Source: Cytophagales bacterium (lineage in GTDB: Bacteria > Bacteroidota > Bacteroidia > Cytophagales > Cyclobacteriaceae). From it: 64,000 nucleotides of DNA. Both the position numbers and the translations under genes were made by a program. Each line of letters begins with the position of its first letter. Within the stretch, counting starts at the first letter, position 1. Location of the stretch: positions 372,001 to 436,000 of the forward strand of contig JAFLBQ010000001.1 in the NCBI GenBank assembly GCA_017303805.1, given 5' to 3'. Below the pieces are notes generated by a model. The model worked only from the letters and a program-made list of their open reading frames with translations, was not told the origin of the DNA and searched no databases. Shown one piece after another: positions 43,684-54,451 of this stretch.

Positions 43684-44987
43684 CTGAAATTGGGTGCGAA
43701 GTCAGGAATGGCAAACTCAGATTCCCGTACCGAACTAAACAACAAACCACAAACTACTTTAGGATAAAAGTAAGTTGATTTTTGTGGCATAGTGTAGCCG
43801 CTGGCACATACACGCTTCACATCTTCAATGGAAATATCTTGTGTAATAATGGCCATTTGTACTTCTTCCCGAATTACCTTAGCAAGGCAATCAGAAAAAC
43901 TTCTGTCGAACGAAATATTTTCAGACTTGCGTTGATCTTTGCCGGGTATGCCCAGAAGCTTTTCGATAATAAAGTAATGGAGTACGGTTAGATCAAGCTC
44001 TTTTATTTGTTGCGGAAAGTTCCACTTTAACGTGGACAGCGCCTCGGGCTTTAACCTAACTTTCAGGGTGCGGTTTTTTAACAAGATTCCAAATGCCCAC
44101 TTCTTTCCAAGAATAATTTCATACACCGTATCGGCATCTTCAATTTCTTTTACAATGAAATCGGATTGAAGTTGCGCTACAAATTTGGCTTCCGAAAAAT
44201 CTGGTAAATCATGGATGAGTCGGTGCGTAGGTAAAATCCGTAAGTCATCCGTTTCCGTATTTGTCAGGTACATCAAATGGAAATTGTACCCTTCGTTGCC
44301 GGTGTGGTTTGGATTGGCTTGCTTCTGCTGGTGCTTGTAAAACAGCGAGCCTTCGTAGCGGTGATGCCCATCGGCAAGAATAATTTGTTTGGAGGCAATT
44401 ACTTCAACAAATTTTTTGATAACCGCAGCATCATGTATAACGGCAAGCACATCGCGCACGCCCTGGTAATCTTCGCTTTCGTACCACGGGGCACGCATTG
44501 CCTCGTCCATGTGGGTTTCCAACTCAAAGCTGGCATCGGTATAAAGGCCGTGTGTTGGGCTAACCTGCAGTTCTGTCTTTTCTAGTAGTTCGATACGATC
44601 GTTTACTGCTTTGGGTATGGTACTCTCGTGTCTTAGAATTACGTTCTCTTCCCAATCGTAAGTGCGGATGTGACAGATAAATCCTTTTCGGCAATAATCT
44701 TTCGTTGATCCGGCAACTTTAAAGTACTGATAGTACACGTAGATGGCCGGTAACTTATCCTGTATCAGCGTTCCGGATTTTTTCCATTGTTCCAACAGCA
44801 GTGCAGCTTTGGTGGCGGCATTAGGCCCTTGCGGCACCGATAAATGAATGCTATTGAGTGGATTTTGATACAGTGCTTTGCGCTGTTTATCAGAAACTAC
44901 ATCGAAGAGGGGCGAGGTAAGAGAATCTATTTTTTGTGTTAAGGCTTCGTTATAACGCCACGCCCTAAACGGTTTTATCTCGGCCAT
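43680..44987 (-). CDS. DUF1015 family protein
   Basis: A 435-aa soluble protein with the DUF1015 pattern: EIKPFRAWRYNEALTQKIDSL, QDKLPAIYVYYQYF, RKGFICHIRTYDWEENVILRHE and LADGHHRYEGSLFYK with a conserved GHHR. Function is unproven; some authors propose a role in serine or amino-acid metabolism. It lies 2 nt after accC and overlaps maf by 4 nt. Confidence 0.92.
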   Translation of the reverse strand: MAEIKPFRAWRYNEALTQKIDSLTSPLFDVVSDKQRKALYQNPLNSIHLSVPQGPNAATKAALLLEQWKKSGTLIQDKLPAIYVYYQYFKVAGSTKDYCRKGFICHIRTYDWEENVILRHESTIPKAVNDRIELLEKTELQVSPTHGLYTDASFELETHMDEAMRAPWYESEDYQGVRDVLAVIHDAAVIKKFVEVIASKQIILADGHHRYEGSLFYKHQQKQANPNHTGNEGYNFHLMYLTNTETDDLRILPTHRLIHDLPDFSEAKFVAQLQSDFIVKEIEDADTVYEIILGKKWAFGILLKNRTLKVRLKPEALSTLKWNFPQQIKELDLTVLHYFIIEKLLGIPGKDQRKSENISFDRSFSDCLAKVIREEVQMAIITQDISIEDVKRVCASGYTMPQKSTYFYPKVVCGLLFSSVRESEFAIPDFAPNFR

Positions 44988-44989
44988 GG

Positions 44990-46471
44990 TTAGCTACGGT
45001 TTTTTTTCCAGTGGGTGGCTGCAGGTGTTGCGTTTGTTTCAAGGCTATGCTGTTGCCGGGGCATGGTGGCAAGCAAAGCCGCCAGCAGTTCTTCCGCTGC
45101 ACTCCCTTTCGATTGCAGCACCTCGGGCTTAAAATACTTTTCTACAAACTTGGTGTCGAAGTTGCCGCTGGTAAATGCAGGGTGTTGCAACACAAACCGG
45201 CAAAAACCCAGCGTAGTTTCCAGGCCGGTAATTTCGTATTCGTCAATAGCCCGAATGGTTTTGGCAATGGCGCGCTCGCGGGTACTATCACTGCAAATCA
45301 TTTTGGCAATCATGGGGTCGTAATAGAAAGGCACCGCCATGCCTTGTTCAAATCCATCATCCACACGAATGCCGTGGCCCTGCGGGCGCACGTACGTTTT
45401 AAGTGTACCAATGTCGGGTAAAAAGTTGTTGGCCGGATCTTCGGCATATACGCGCACCTCAATGGCATGCCCGGTAATTTTTAAATCCGCTTGCCCGAAA
45501 GGAAGTTTTTCACCTTCGGCTACTTTAATCTGAAGCTTAACAAGATCGAGTCCGGTTATTTGTTCCGTTACCGGGTGTTCTACCTGCAAGCGGGTATTCA
45601 TTTCCAGAAAGTAAAAGTTCAGGTTTTCATCTACGATAAACTCAACTGTGCCGGCATTATAATAGTTGGCTGCGCGGGCCACATTTACGGCAGCTTCGCC
45701 CATTTTTTTTCGTAATTCCGGAGTGAGTACCGAGGAGGGAGCTTCTTCAATTACTTTCTGGTGCCTGCGTTGAATGGAGCATTCACGCTCGAAGAGGTGC
45801 ACCACGTTTCCATGCTGATCGCCAAAAATCTGAAACTCGATGTGGCGGGGTTGGGTAACGTATTTTTCAATAAACACCGAGCCATCGCCAAAAGCAGATT
45901 TAGCTTCGCTTACAGCGCGCTCCATCTGCGTTTCGAAATCAGGTTCGGCCTCTACAATGCGCATACCTTTGCCACCACCTCCTGCGCTGGCCTTTATCAA
46001 AATGGGGTAGCCAATTTCTTTTGCAATCTGTTTTGCTTTTACAAGATCAGAGATGGGCTCTGAAGTGCCGGGCACCAGCGGCACGTTAAACTTTGCAACG
46101 GCTGCCTTGGCAGCAAGTTTACTACCCATCAATTCGATCGACTCCGGTGAAGGCCCAATAAAGATCAATCCTTCTTTTCTTACCAATGCTGCAAAGTCTT
46201 CATTCTCCGAAAGGAAACCATAACCCGGGTGGATGGCATCGGCACCGGTTTGTTTGGCTGCAGCAATGATCTTATCCATTACCAAGTACGATTGGGCCGA
46301 TGGGGGCGGACCAATACAGACTGCTTCATCCGCAAAACGAACGTGCAACGCCTGCCGATCGGCTTCGCTATAGACTGCCACGGTTTTTATTCCCATTTCG
46401 CGTGCACTGCGCATAATGCGCAAGGCAATCTCGCCCCGGTTGGCAACCAATAGTTTTACAATCTTCTTCAT
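44990..46471 (-). CDS. accC: Biotin carboxylase subunit of acyl-CoA carboxylase
   Basis: A 493-aa ATP-grasp enzyme with the usual domains: VKLLVANRGEIALRIMRSARE, the ATP-grasp glycine loop ASAGGGGKGMRIV, ECSIQRRHQKVIEEAPS and NTRLQVEHPVTE. It carboxylates biotin with bicarbonate and ATP. No biotin-carrier domain is fused, and accB is not adjacent, so it may serve acetyl- or propionyl-CoA carboxylase. The C-terminus adds about 40 polar residues beyond the E. coli enzyme. First gene of a four-gene leftward operon. Confidence 0.93.
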   Translation of the reverse strand: MKKIVKLLVANRGEIALRIMRSAREMGIKTVAVYSEADRQALHVRFADEAVCIGPPPSAQSYLVMDKIIAAAKQTGADAIHPGYGFLSENEDFAALVRKEGLIFIGPSPESIELMGSKLAAKAAVAKFNVPLVPGTSEPISDLVKAKQIAKEIGYPILIKASAGGGGKGMRIVEAEPDFETQMERAVSEAKSAFGDGSVFIEKYVTQPRHIEFQIFGDQHGNVVHLFERECSIQRRHQKVIEEAPSSVLTPELRKKMGEAAVNVARAANYYNAGTVEFIVDENLNFYFLEMNTRLQVEHPVTEQITGLDLVKLQIKVAEGEKLPFGQADLKITGHAIEVRVYAEDPANNFLPDIGTLKTYVRPQGHGIRVDDGFEQGMAVPFYYDPMIAKMICSDSTRERAIAKTIRAIDEYEITGLETTLGFCRFVLQHPAFTSGNFDTKFVEKYFKPEVLQSKGSAAEELLAALLATMPRQQHSLETNATPAATHWKKNRS

Positions 46472-46850
46472 TTACCAAAGATATAAGTTGCAATGGTAAT
46501 GAATTAGTAAAAGCAATGCGGATTTTTTACCGGGAGACTTCTGCACAAAAAGAACCTTTAACAAAATCTGTGCATCGCCTTTAACAATAGAAAGGTGGCG
46601 TCTCAAAAAAATTAAAATCAGAATCGGTTAGCAACAGGTTTGCCAACCAACGCATCGCCAAAAGGCACTGTGCTGCGTTTCACATACCAGTCTGCTAAAA
46701 CCATTCACTGTGCCCCTATTGGATAGGTCCACTTTTGTTCGGGTTTATGCACTCTACATTTATTTTTCTATTTTTGCCGCAAATTGGGTGCGGCCGAGTC
46801 TCGCCCAAACAGTTTAAAAATCAAGTGCTTACGTTTACTCAAACCTTACT
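46472..46850. other. Long intergenic region before the palmitoyltransferase gene
   Basis: About 380 bases with divergent genes on either side. No gene is seen. It should hold the accC promoter (leftward) and the promoter for the rightward gene; TATTTTTG at 46769-46776 fits the -7 box, 82 nt before the ATG at 46851. No clear repeat or hairpin was seen. Confidence 0.5.
46769..46776 (+). promoter_or_regulatory. Candidate -7 box for the serine palmitoyltransferase gene
   Basis: TATTTTTG fits TAnnTTTG. A good -33 TTG at the right distance is not seen, so this is weak. Confidence 0.3.
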
Positions 46851-48104
46851 ATGGTCGATTTATTTGACAAGCTGAAAATGGAGGCCGGCCCGCTGGCCAA
46901 ATACTCACACCTGCCCGATGACTATTTCTTCTTTCCAAAGCTGGAAGGCGAGATTGGTCCGCGCATGAAGTTTAACGGCAAAACCGTTTTGAACTGGAGT
47001 TTGAATAACTACCTCGGGTTGGCTAATCATCCTGAAGTAAGAAAGGCCGATGCCGATTCGGCTGCGCAATACGGCCTGGCTTCGCCTATGGGTGCGCGTA
47101 TGATGTCGGGTAACTCTGTAAACCACCTGGAGTTGGAGAAGCAATTGGCTGCATTTGTAATGAAAGAAGATGCCATGTTGTTGAACTATGGCTATCAGGG
47201 TGTGCTTTCTATTATCGATGCCATTGTTGATCGCAAAGATGTGATTGTATATGATAGCGAATCGCATGCGTGTATTATTGATGGAGTTCGCTTGCACATG
47301 GGCAAGCGCTTCGTATATCCGCACAACAACATGGAAAACCTGGAGAAGCAATTGCAACGCGCTACCAAACTGGCTAACGAAACCGGTGGTGGTATTCTGG
47401 TAATTACCGAGGGTGTTTTTGGCATGTCGGGTAACATGGGCGACCTGAAGGGGATTGTTGAGTTGAAGAAGAAATATAATTTCCGGTTGTTTGTTGACGA
47501 TGCCCACGGTTTCGGTACTATGGGTGCTACCGGGGCCGGTGTGGGCGAGGAGCAGGGGGTGCAAGATCAGATCGATTTGTACTTCTCTACATTTGCCAAG
47601 TCGATGGCCAGCATTGGTGCGTTTGTAGCTGGGGATAAAAAGATTCTTAAATTCTTGCGCTACACAGTCCGGTCGCAGATTTATGCCAAGTCGTTGCCTA
47701 TGCCATTGGTAATTGGTGCGTTAAAGCGTCTGGAATTGGTGAAACGGCATCCGGAGTTACGGGCCGATCTGAAGAAGATTATGGCTGCGATTAAATCAGG
47801 TTTGAAAGATCGGGGCTTTAGTATTAATCCAACCCAAACACCACCTACTCCGGTGCTCTTTAAGGGTGGGGTTGGCGAGGCTGCCAATATGTCGATGGAT
47901 TTGCGCGAGAACTATGGCATTTTCTGCTCGGTAGTTATCTACCCGGTGGTTCCAAAAGATGTAATTATGTTCCGGATTATCCCCACAGCCGCCCATACAC
48001 TGGCCGATGTGGAAGAGACCCTGAACGCGTTTTCTGCGCTAAAAACGAAGCTTGACAGCGGTTTTTATAAGCAAGAAGCCCTTGTTTCAGTAACTAAAGC
48101 CTAA
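46851..48104 (+). CDS. Serine palmitoyltransferase-like alpha-oxoamine synthase
   Basis: A 417-aa PLP enzyme of the AONS family. The Schiff-base lysine is K250 in FSTFAKSMAS, and FVDDAHGFGTMG (about 214-225) binds the cofactor; SESHACIIDGVRL is the PLP ring stacking region. The Bacteroidota sphingolipid enzymes of this type condense serine and acyl-CoA/ACP to 3-keto-sphinganine. A cysteate-using sulfonolipid enzyme (capnine pathway) is an alternative with the same fold, and the sequence alone does not settle it. It is followed by an Hc1 gene, which is likely unrelated. Confidence 0.85.
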   Translation: MVDLFDKLKMEAGPLAKYSHLPDDYFFFPKLEGEIGPRMKFNGKTVLNWSLNNYLGLANHPEVRKADADSAAQYGLASPMGARMMSGNSVNHLELEKQLAAFVMKEDAMLLNYGYQGVLSIIDAIVDRKDVIVYDSESHACIIDGVRLHMGKRFVYPHNNMENLEKQLQRATKLANETGGGILVITEGVFGMSGNMGDLKGIVELKKKYNFRLFVDDAHGFGTMGATGAGVGEEQGVQDQIDLYFSTFAKSMASIGAFVAGDKKILKFLRYTVRSQIYAKSLPMPLVIGALKRLELVKRHPELRADLKKIMAAIKSGLKDRGFSINPTQTPPTPVLFKGGVGEAANMSMDLRENYGIFCSVVIYPVVPKDVIMFRIIPTAAHTLADVEETLNAFSALKTKLDSGFYKQEALVSVTKA

Positions 48105-48118
48105 AAAAATGGCTTTTT
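48096..48118 (+). terminator. Weak terminator of the palmitoyltransferase gene
   Basis: AAAGCC pairs with GGCTTT with a 9-nt A-rich loop, then a short T run. The first arm overlaps the last codons of the gene. A weak hairpin, only 6 bp. Confidence 0.4.
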
Positions 48119-48191
48119 AGCTTGTTTTTTAAGGCTTTTGCTTAAATTGGCATACGGAAAATCAATTTTTTAAAATTTAACCATCCCGAAA

Positions 48192-48374
48192 ATGAAAAAA
48201 TTTGAAGAACTAAAGACCATCATAGCATCATTGGAAGCCGATGCAGATAAGTTCTACAATAAAGGAAATAGTGCAGCCGGTACCCGCATCCGCAAAGGTA
48301 TGCAGGATCTGAAAAATGCTGCGCAGGCCATCCGCCAGGAAGTTCAGGAACTGAAGAACAAGGAAGGTCAGTAA
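48192..48374 (+). CDS. Histone H1-like protein, Hc1 type
   Basis: A 60-aa protein matching the N-terminal part of the Hc1 family of bacterial histone-like proteins: KFEELKTIIASLEADADKFY then KGNSAAGTRIRKGMQDLKNA. Bacteroidota members bind DNA and are small. It is mostly helical and has no Lys/Ala tail, so the basic tail typical of chlamydial Hc1 is missing here. It is a single gene, 88 nt after the palmitoyltransferase, with a perfect hairpin terminator after it. Confidence 0.85.
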   Translation: MKKFEELKTIIASLEADADKFYNKGNSAAGTRIRKGMQDLKNAAQAIRQEVQELKNKEGQ

Positions 48375-48397
48375 TATCACACCCCCAAAATCAAAGA

Positions 48398-48426
48398 GAG
48401 GCTGAATTGCAATTCAGCCTCTTTTA
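48398..48426 (+). terminator. Strong bidirectional terminator
   Basis: AGAGGCTGAATT (48398-48409) pairs perfectly with AATTCAGCCTCT (48412-48423), with a GC loop and then a T run. A-rich DNA on the left makes it likely to serve the convergent dapA gene too, whose stop is at 48449. Confidence 0.85.
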
Positions 48427-48448
48427 TTAGTGCCCTTCCTTACAACAG

Positions 48449-49312
48449 CTAAAGAAGCAATTTCTCGATTTTCTTTTTGAGATTCTCAGAAGGTGCCACC
48501 AGCGGCAACCGAACATGTGGTTTACACACACCCAATAAACTCAACACATACTTAATGCCCACAGGATTTCCTTCTTCGTACATCGGGCCATTAATATCTA
48601 ACAATTTGAATTGCTCTTTTTGAGCAGCCGCAAGTTTACCGGCAAACGCATACTCTTTAAGTCTTTTAAAAACTACCGGGTAGGCATTTGCCAACACGGA
48701 AATTACGCCTACGCCTCCGTGTGCATACAAGGCCAGGGTAAGCAGATCATCGCCAGATATGAGCATGAACTCTTTTGGTTTTTCCTGTGCTATTTTCATG
48801 CACTGCTCCAGGTTGCCCGATGCTTCCTTTATACCAATAATATTTTTTAATGCGGCCAGGCGCAGGGTGGTTGCTGCGGTAAGGTTAGAGGCCGTGCGGC
48901 CCGGTACATTGTACAAAATTACCGGCACGGGCGATACAGCCGCTACGGCTTTAAAGTGCTGGTAAATTCCTTCCTGCGAGGGTTTATTGTAATATGGGCT
49001 AACCGAAAGAATAGCGGTTACCCCATCAAGGTCGGTGTCAATTATTTCTTCCAGTACACTTTGTGTATTGTTACCACCAATGCCATAAACTACCGGCAGG
49101 TTGCGGCCGTTATGGGTTACTACAAAATTCAATACGGCTTTCTTTTCAGATTTGCTTAGCGTTGCCGATTCGCCCGTGGTACCCATTACCACATAGTAAT
49201 CCACCCCTTTGCCGGTGTGCAGCAGCAACTTTTTCAATCCCTTAAAATCAATCGAACCATCTTCATGCATAGGCGTAACCAGGGCTACACCCGTGCCCAT
49301 TAATTTCTTCAT
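48449..49312 (-). CDS. dapA: 4-Hydroxy-tetrahydrodipicolinate synthase
   Basis: A 287-aa TIM barrel that condenses pyruvate and aspartate semialdehyde in the lysine/diaminopimelate pathway. The Schiff-base lysine is in IIGIKEASGN, the YNVPGRTA motif with the catalytic Tyr is present, and GTTGESATLS binds substrate. Length is normal. Last gene of the leftward run ACBP, rsmE, ligA, unknown, dapA; overlaps its upstream neighbour by 4 nt. Confidence 0.96.
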   Translation of the reverse strand: MKKLMGTGVALVTPMHEDGSIDFKGLKKLLLHTGKGVDYYVVMGTTGESATLSKSEKKAVLNFVVTHNGRNLPVVYGIGGNNTQSVLEEIIDTDLDGVTAILSVSPYYNKPSQEGIYQHFKAVAAVSPVPVILYNVPGRTASNLTAATTLRLAALKNIIGIKEASGNLEQCMKIAQEKPKEFMLISGDDLLTLALYAHGGVGVISVLANAYPVVFKRLKEYAFAGKLAAAQKEQFKLLDINGPMYEEGNPVGIKYVLSLLGVCKPHVRLPLVAPSENLKKKIEKLLL

Positions 49313-49818
49313 CGTAGTTGCTTGGTATAATTGTACATGGTTTCAATAAGGCCTTTATGCGTGCCGTTTTGTTCTATCATCATTTCAAAAAAATCGCTTT
49401 TGTTTTCACTAAACCGGCCAATGCGGCAATGGGCTTTACAGCGGGCCAGCAGGTGTAACAAAATCGGGTTAGGCCGCATATCAATGTAGTAGAGATAATC
49501 GAACGGAGTTTGAATAAATTTTTCGGCAGCGGCCGAGGTGAGCGTTCCCCAAAAGTTAATATCCTGTAAAGAAAAAAAATCAAATTTAAATTCGTAGTTC
49601 TCTTTCTTTTCGGGTAAAAACTCAAGCACTTGCACCTGCTTGCCATCTTGTTCCAATTGGTGGATAAACTCCTTAACATCGTGGTGCTTTTGTTTATCTT
49701 CTACGGTAAACAGAATACCCACGGTAGCGGCCTTCTTGTAGGGTTTACTGCTACGCAGGATTTTATTTTTCTTCAGCGCCTGGTTGGTGCGCATCTGTAA
49801 AAAATTCAGTTTAAACAT
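49309..49818 (-). CDS. Conserved small protein (DUF6913-like) of unknown function
   Basis: A 169-aa basic soluble protein with a Rossmann-like core: ATVGILFTVEDKQKHHDVKEF, then DINFWGTLTSAAAEKFIQTPFDYLYYID and ARCKAHCRIGRFSENKSDFF. I recall a Bacteroidota family of this outline that sits beside dapA, but the name is from memory. It overlaps the dapA start by 4 nt and follows ligA by 50 nt. No catalytic residues are evident. Confidence 0.75.
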   Translation of the reverse strand: MFKLNFLQMRTNQALKKNKILRSSKPYKKAATVGILFTVEDKQKHHDVKEFIHQLEQDGKQVQVLEFLPEKKENYEFKFDFFSLQDINFWGTLTSAAAEKFIQTPFDYLYYIDMRPNPILLHLLARCKAHCRIGRFSENKSDFFEMMIEQNGTHKGLIETMYNYTKQLR

Positions 49819-49868
49819 GGCCGAAAGCTACTAAAAGTATGTACAATGTTTTGTTTTCAAATTTTAGG

Positions 49869-51890
<2,022 letters not shown>

Positions 51891-51895
51891 TCAGT

Positions 51896-52591
51896 TCACA
51901 AATTAACGAAATTGAGAGTTTGGCAAGCAACCAGTGCGGCAGTTTCGGTGCGCAGGCGGTTGCTGCCCAGGCTAATCATTCCAAATCCGTTTTGAAGGGC
52001 CACCTTCAACTCATCTGGTCTGAAATCGCCCTCGGGGCCAATGAGCACGAGGTAGTTTTTGGCGGGCTGGGCGGCATGTTTTAGCAAGTGCGAATTAGTA
52101 GAGTTTACATACCCGATAAATTTCTGATCGGCTTGCAAGGCTACTATTTCGGAAAAAGGTTTTATCGGATAAATCGCGGGTAAAACACATTGGCCGGATT
52201 GCTTCATGGCACTAACGGCAATCTTAACCAGCCGCTCGGTATTAAGGGTTTTACGCTCTGAATTCTGGCACCGCATGAAGTGAATTTCTTCTACGCCCAC
52301 TTCGGTAGCTTTTTCAACCAGCCACTCCATCCGGTCGGCATTCTTGGTAGGAGCAACAGCCAATGTTATCCTGTAATTTCTCGGTTGCTGGGCAATGGTG
52401 TCTGTAATTTCGAACGTGCAGGTGCGCGAAGCGGTGTTAGTAATCCGGGCTTTGTAAAAGCAACCGGCACCATCGGTAAGTAAGAGTACATCGCCCACTT
52501 GCATGCGCAATACTTTTACGGCATGCCGCGATTCGTCCTCATCAAGGGCGTGCACTCCCCGGGGAATTGCCGGTTGATAGAACAGATTCAA
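51896..52591 (-). CDS. rsmE: 16S rRNA m3U1498 methyltransferase
   Basis: A 231-aa SPOUT methyltransferase. The C-terminal knot motif is LVLIGPEGDFRPDEL and later LGSNRLRTETAAL. An N-terminal PUA-like region binds rRNA (HAVKVLRMQVGDVLLL). It methylates U1498 of 16S rRNA. It follows ACBP by 2 nt and precedes ligA by 14 nt. Confidence 0.95.
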   Translation of the reverse strand: MNLFYQPAIPRGVHALDEDESRHAVKVLRMQVGDVLLLTDGAGCFYKARITNTASRTCTFEITDTIAQQPRNYRITLAVAPTKNADRMEWLVEKATEVGVEEIHFMRCQNSERKTLNTERLVKIAVSAMKQSGQCVLPAIYPIKPFSEIVALQADQKFIGYVNSTNSHLLKHAAQPAKNYLVLIGPEGDFRPDELKVALQNGFGMISLGSNRLRTETAALVACQTLNFVNL

Positions 52592-52593
52592 GA

Positions 52594-52857
52594 CTAGGCG
52601 TAGTTTTGGTGGAGTTGGTTTACGAGGTTAATGTACTGTTGCATGGCCTCTTCTTTGCCGGTGCCTTTGCGGGATGCCCAGGCATCGAATTTAGCAATTG
52701 CCTTAAAGTCGAACCCACCGGGGCGTTCGCCAGTTACATCGCCATCGGTGGCTTGTTTGAAGAGCGCATATAAGTCCAAGAGTTCTTCGTTGGAAGGACG
52801 CCTGGTTAGTTCTTTAGAGCGCGATACTGCTGAATTAAAATCATCGATGAGTGCCAT
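52594..52857 (-). CDS. Acyl-CoA-binding protein
   Basis: An 87-aa four-helix ACBP with the family marks YALFKQATDGDVTGERPG, the conserved Lys/Trp region KFDAWASRKGTGKEEAMQQYI and the closing helix. It binds long-chain acyl-CoA in the cytoplasm. ACBP is mainly a eukaryotic protein, though it is scattered through Bacteroidota. It heads the unit with rsmE and ligA. Length is normal for the family. Confidence 0.92.
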   Translation of the reverse strand: MALIDDFNSAVSRSKELTRRPSNEELLDLYALFKQATDGDVTGERPGGFDFKAIAKFDAWASRKGTGKEEAMQQYINLVNQLHQNYA

Positions 52858-52962
52858 AGTTGTGCGAAGGGTTCAATTTTAAAAATAAGGAAATAAGTTA
52901 CGCAATGATCTTGGTTTGGTTATGAAAGGGCTGGCTAAAATTTTGATAATCCTTTACAGTTT

Positions 52963-54249
52963 TCAAGCAACATGTCCGGCACCGTACAAGGGAATATTAG
53001 TGAGCCAGTCCTGAGTTCTGTACGGACTCATAGACAGGCGAATTGCATTTTTATTCCCAAACTTGTCAACAAATACTTTCAGGCTTTTCGATTTTAAATT
53101 CTCCTCTGCTTTAACTTCAATGGGGATTATTGCATCATGCTTCTGCACTACAAAATCAACTTCAGCAGTTTGGGCAGCCGACCAATAATACAACCTGCTC
53201 TTGCTGTTTAATTGCTGACAAACAAACTGTTCACTAAGTGCACCTTTAAATTCTGATAGAATTTTACTTTTCTTCAATAACACCGATGCTTCTAAGTTTG
53301 CCATGGCGCAGAGTAATCCTATGTCAACGAAGTATAATTTAAAGGCATCAAAGTCTGCATAAGCCTGTAACGGGAGTGTGGCCTTTTCAATTCGACTAAC
53401 CTTTATTACCAAACCAGCATCCGCTAACCAATTGATAGCTGACTCAAATTCTTTGGCACGCGCCCCGGCTTTTAGCTGCCCGTAAATGAATTTTTTATTT
53501 TCCTTTGCTAACTGACTCACTAAGTTTTGCCAAACCATACGCATTCGCGCAAGAAAATTAGGAGGTGCGTGCTTACCAAAATCATTTTCATAGCCCTTTA
53601 AGATTTTCTCTTGCAAACTCCTGCATAGTTCTAAGTCTTTATCCTTACTATAAGCTGCAACTACCTCTGGCATTCCGCCAACGAAGTAGTAGAGTCGTAA
53701 AAGGTCAGTTAGCTTTTCATGAAAAACAGAAATAACCGGCCAATTGCCAACGGCTAATTCATCCGCTAATCTCTCTTCGCCTAAGTTGGTTATAAATTCA
53801 AGAAATGATAGCGGATGAAGCTGAAGTAGATCAACCTTACCCACCGGAAAGGAACTTCCGTTTTGCATAGAAATACCTAAAAGCGACCCTGCGGCCATTA
53901 CGTGGTATTCCGGGGCTTGTTCATAAAAATATTTTAAAGCAGTCAAACCTCGTTCAGCCTCCTGTATTTCATCAAAAATGATAAGTGTTTTATCAGGCTG
54001 AATTTTTTGTTTTGTTTCTATTTCTATTACCGAGATAATTCGTGCGATGTTGAAGTCGTTGGCGAAAAGTGCCTGGAGTGGAGTGGCACTTTCAAAGTTG
54101 ATGTAGGCAATATTAGAGTAACTCGTTCGGCCAAACTGGTTCATTAGCCAGGTCTTGCCTACTTGCCTTGCCCCTTGAATTATTAAAGGTTTTCGGTTGT
54201 TGGATTTTTTCCAATTTTCTAATGCCTTGATTTGAGCCCTAATCATCAT
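52963..54249 (-). CDS. AAA+ ATPase with DUF4143 domain
   Basis: A 428-aa P-loop ATPase (AAA_14 type) with a C-terminal DUF4143 domain. The Walker A is QGARQVGKTWL (about 21-31) and Walker B LIIFDEIQEAE. A winged-helix-like middle and a C-terminal PD-(D/E)XK-like signature (TAEVDFVVQKHDAIIPIEVKA) follow. Such proteins are very common, often in multiple copies, and of unknown function; a nuclease-type link is inferred from the last motif. It has a 30-bp palindrome just upstream and no close neighbours, so it may be a recent or mobile-like insertion. Confidence 0.9.
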   Translation of the reverse strand: MMIRAQIKALENWKKSNNRKPLIIQGARQVGKTWLMNQFGRTSYSNIAYINFESATPLQALFANDFNIARIISVIEIETKQKIQPDKTLIIFDEIQEAERGLTALKYFYEQAPEYHVMAAGSLLGISMQNGSSFPVGKVDLLQLHPLSFLEFITNLGEERLADELAVGNWPVISVFHEKLTDLLRLYYFVGGMPEVVAAYSKDKDLELCRSLQEKILKGYENDFGKHAPPNFLARMRMVWQNLVSQLAKENKKFIYGQLKAGARAKEFESAINWLADAGLVIKVSRIEKATLPLQAYADFDAFKLYFVDIGLLCAMANLEASVLLKKSKILSEFKGALSEQFVCQQLNSKSRLYYWSAAQTAEVDFVVQKHDAIIPIEVKAEENLKSKSLKVFVDKFGNKNAIRLSMSPYRTQDWLTNIPLYGAGHVA

Positions 54250-54266
54250 TTTTGCATTTTTTGTGC

Positions 54267-54296
54267 CGTAAAAGTGTATAAATATACATTTTTACG
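54267..54296. repeat. 30-bp palindrome upstream of the DUF4143 ATPase
   Basis: CGTAAAA and TTTTACG form the outer arms, with TGTATA and TATACA inside. Of the 15 base pairs 13 are symmetric. It lies 18 nt before the ATG at 54249, where it could act as an operator for autoregulation or as a 5' hairpin. Confidence 0.7.
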
Positions 54297-54451
54297 TACG
54301 AAAAAATAAACAAATTACACTTTATTGGCGGTAAAAATGGGATTTGAATCTTAAAATGGCAAGATGGTTTCTATTACAAAAGGACACGATTACCCAAAGC
54401 CATTCAATGTGACCTTAAATAGAAATCATGAATAATTGAACGCAGGCGTGA

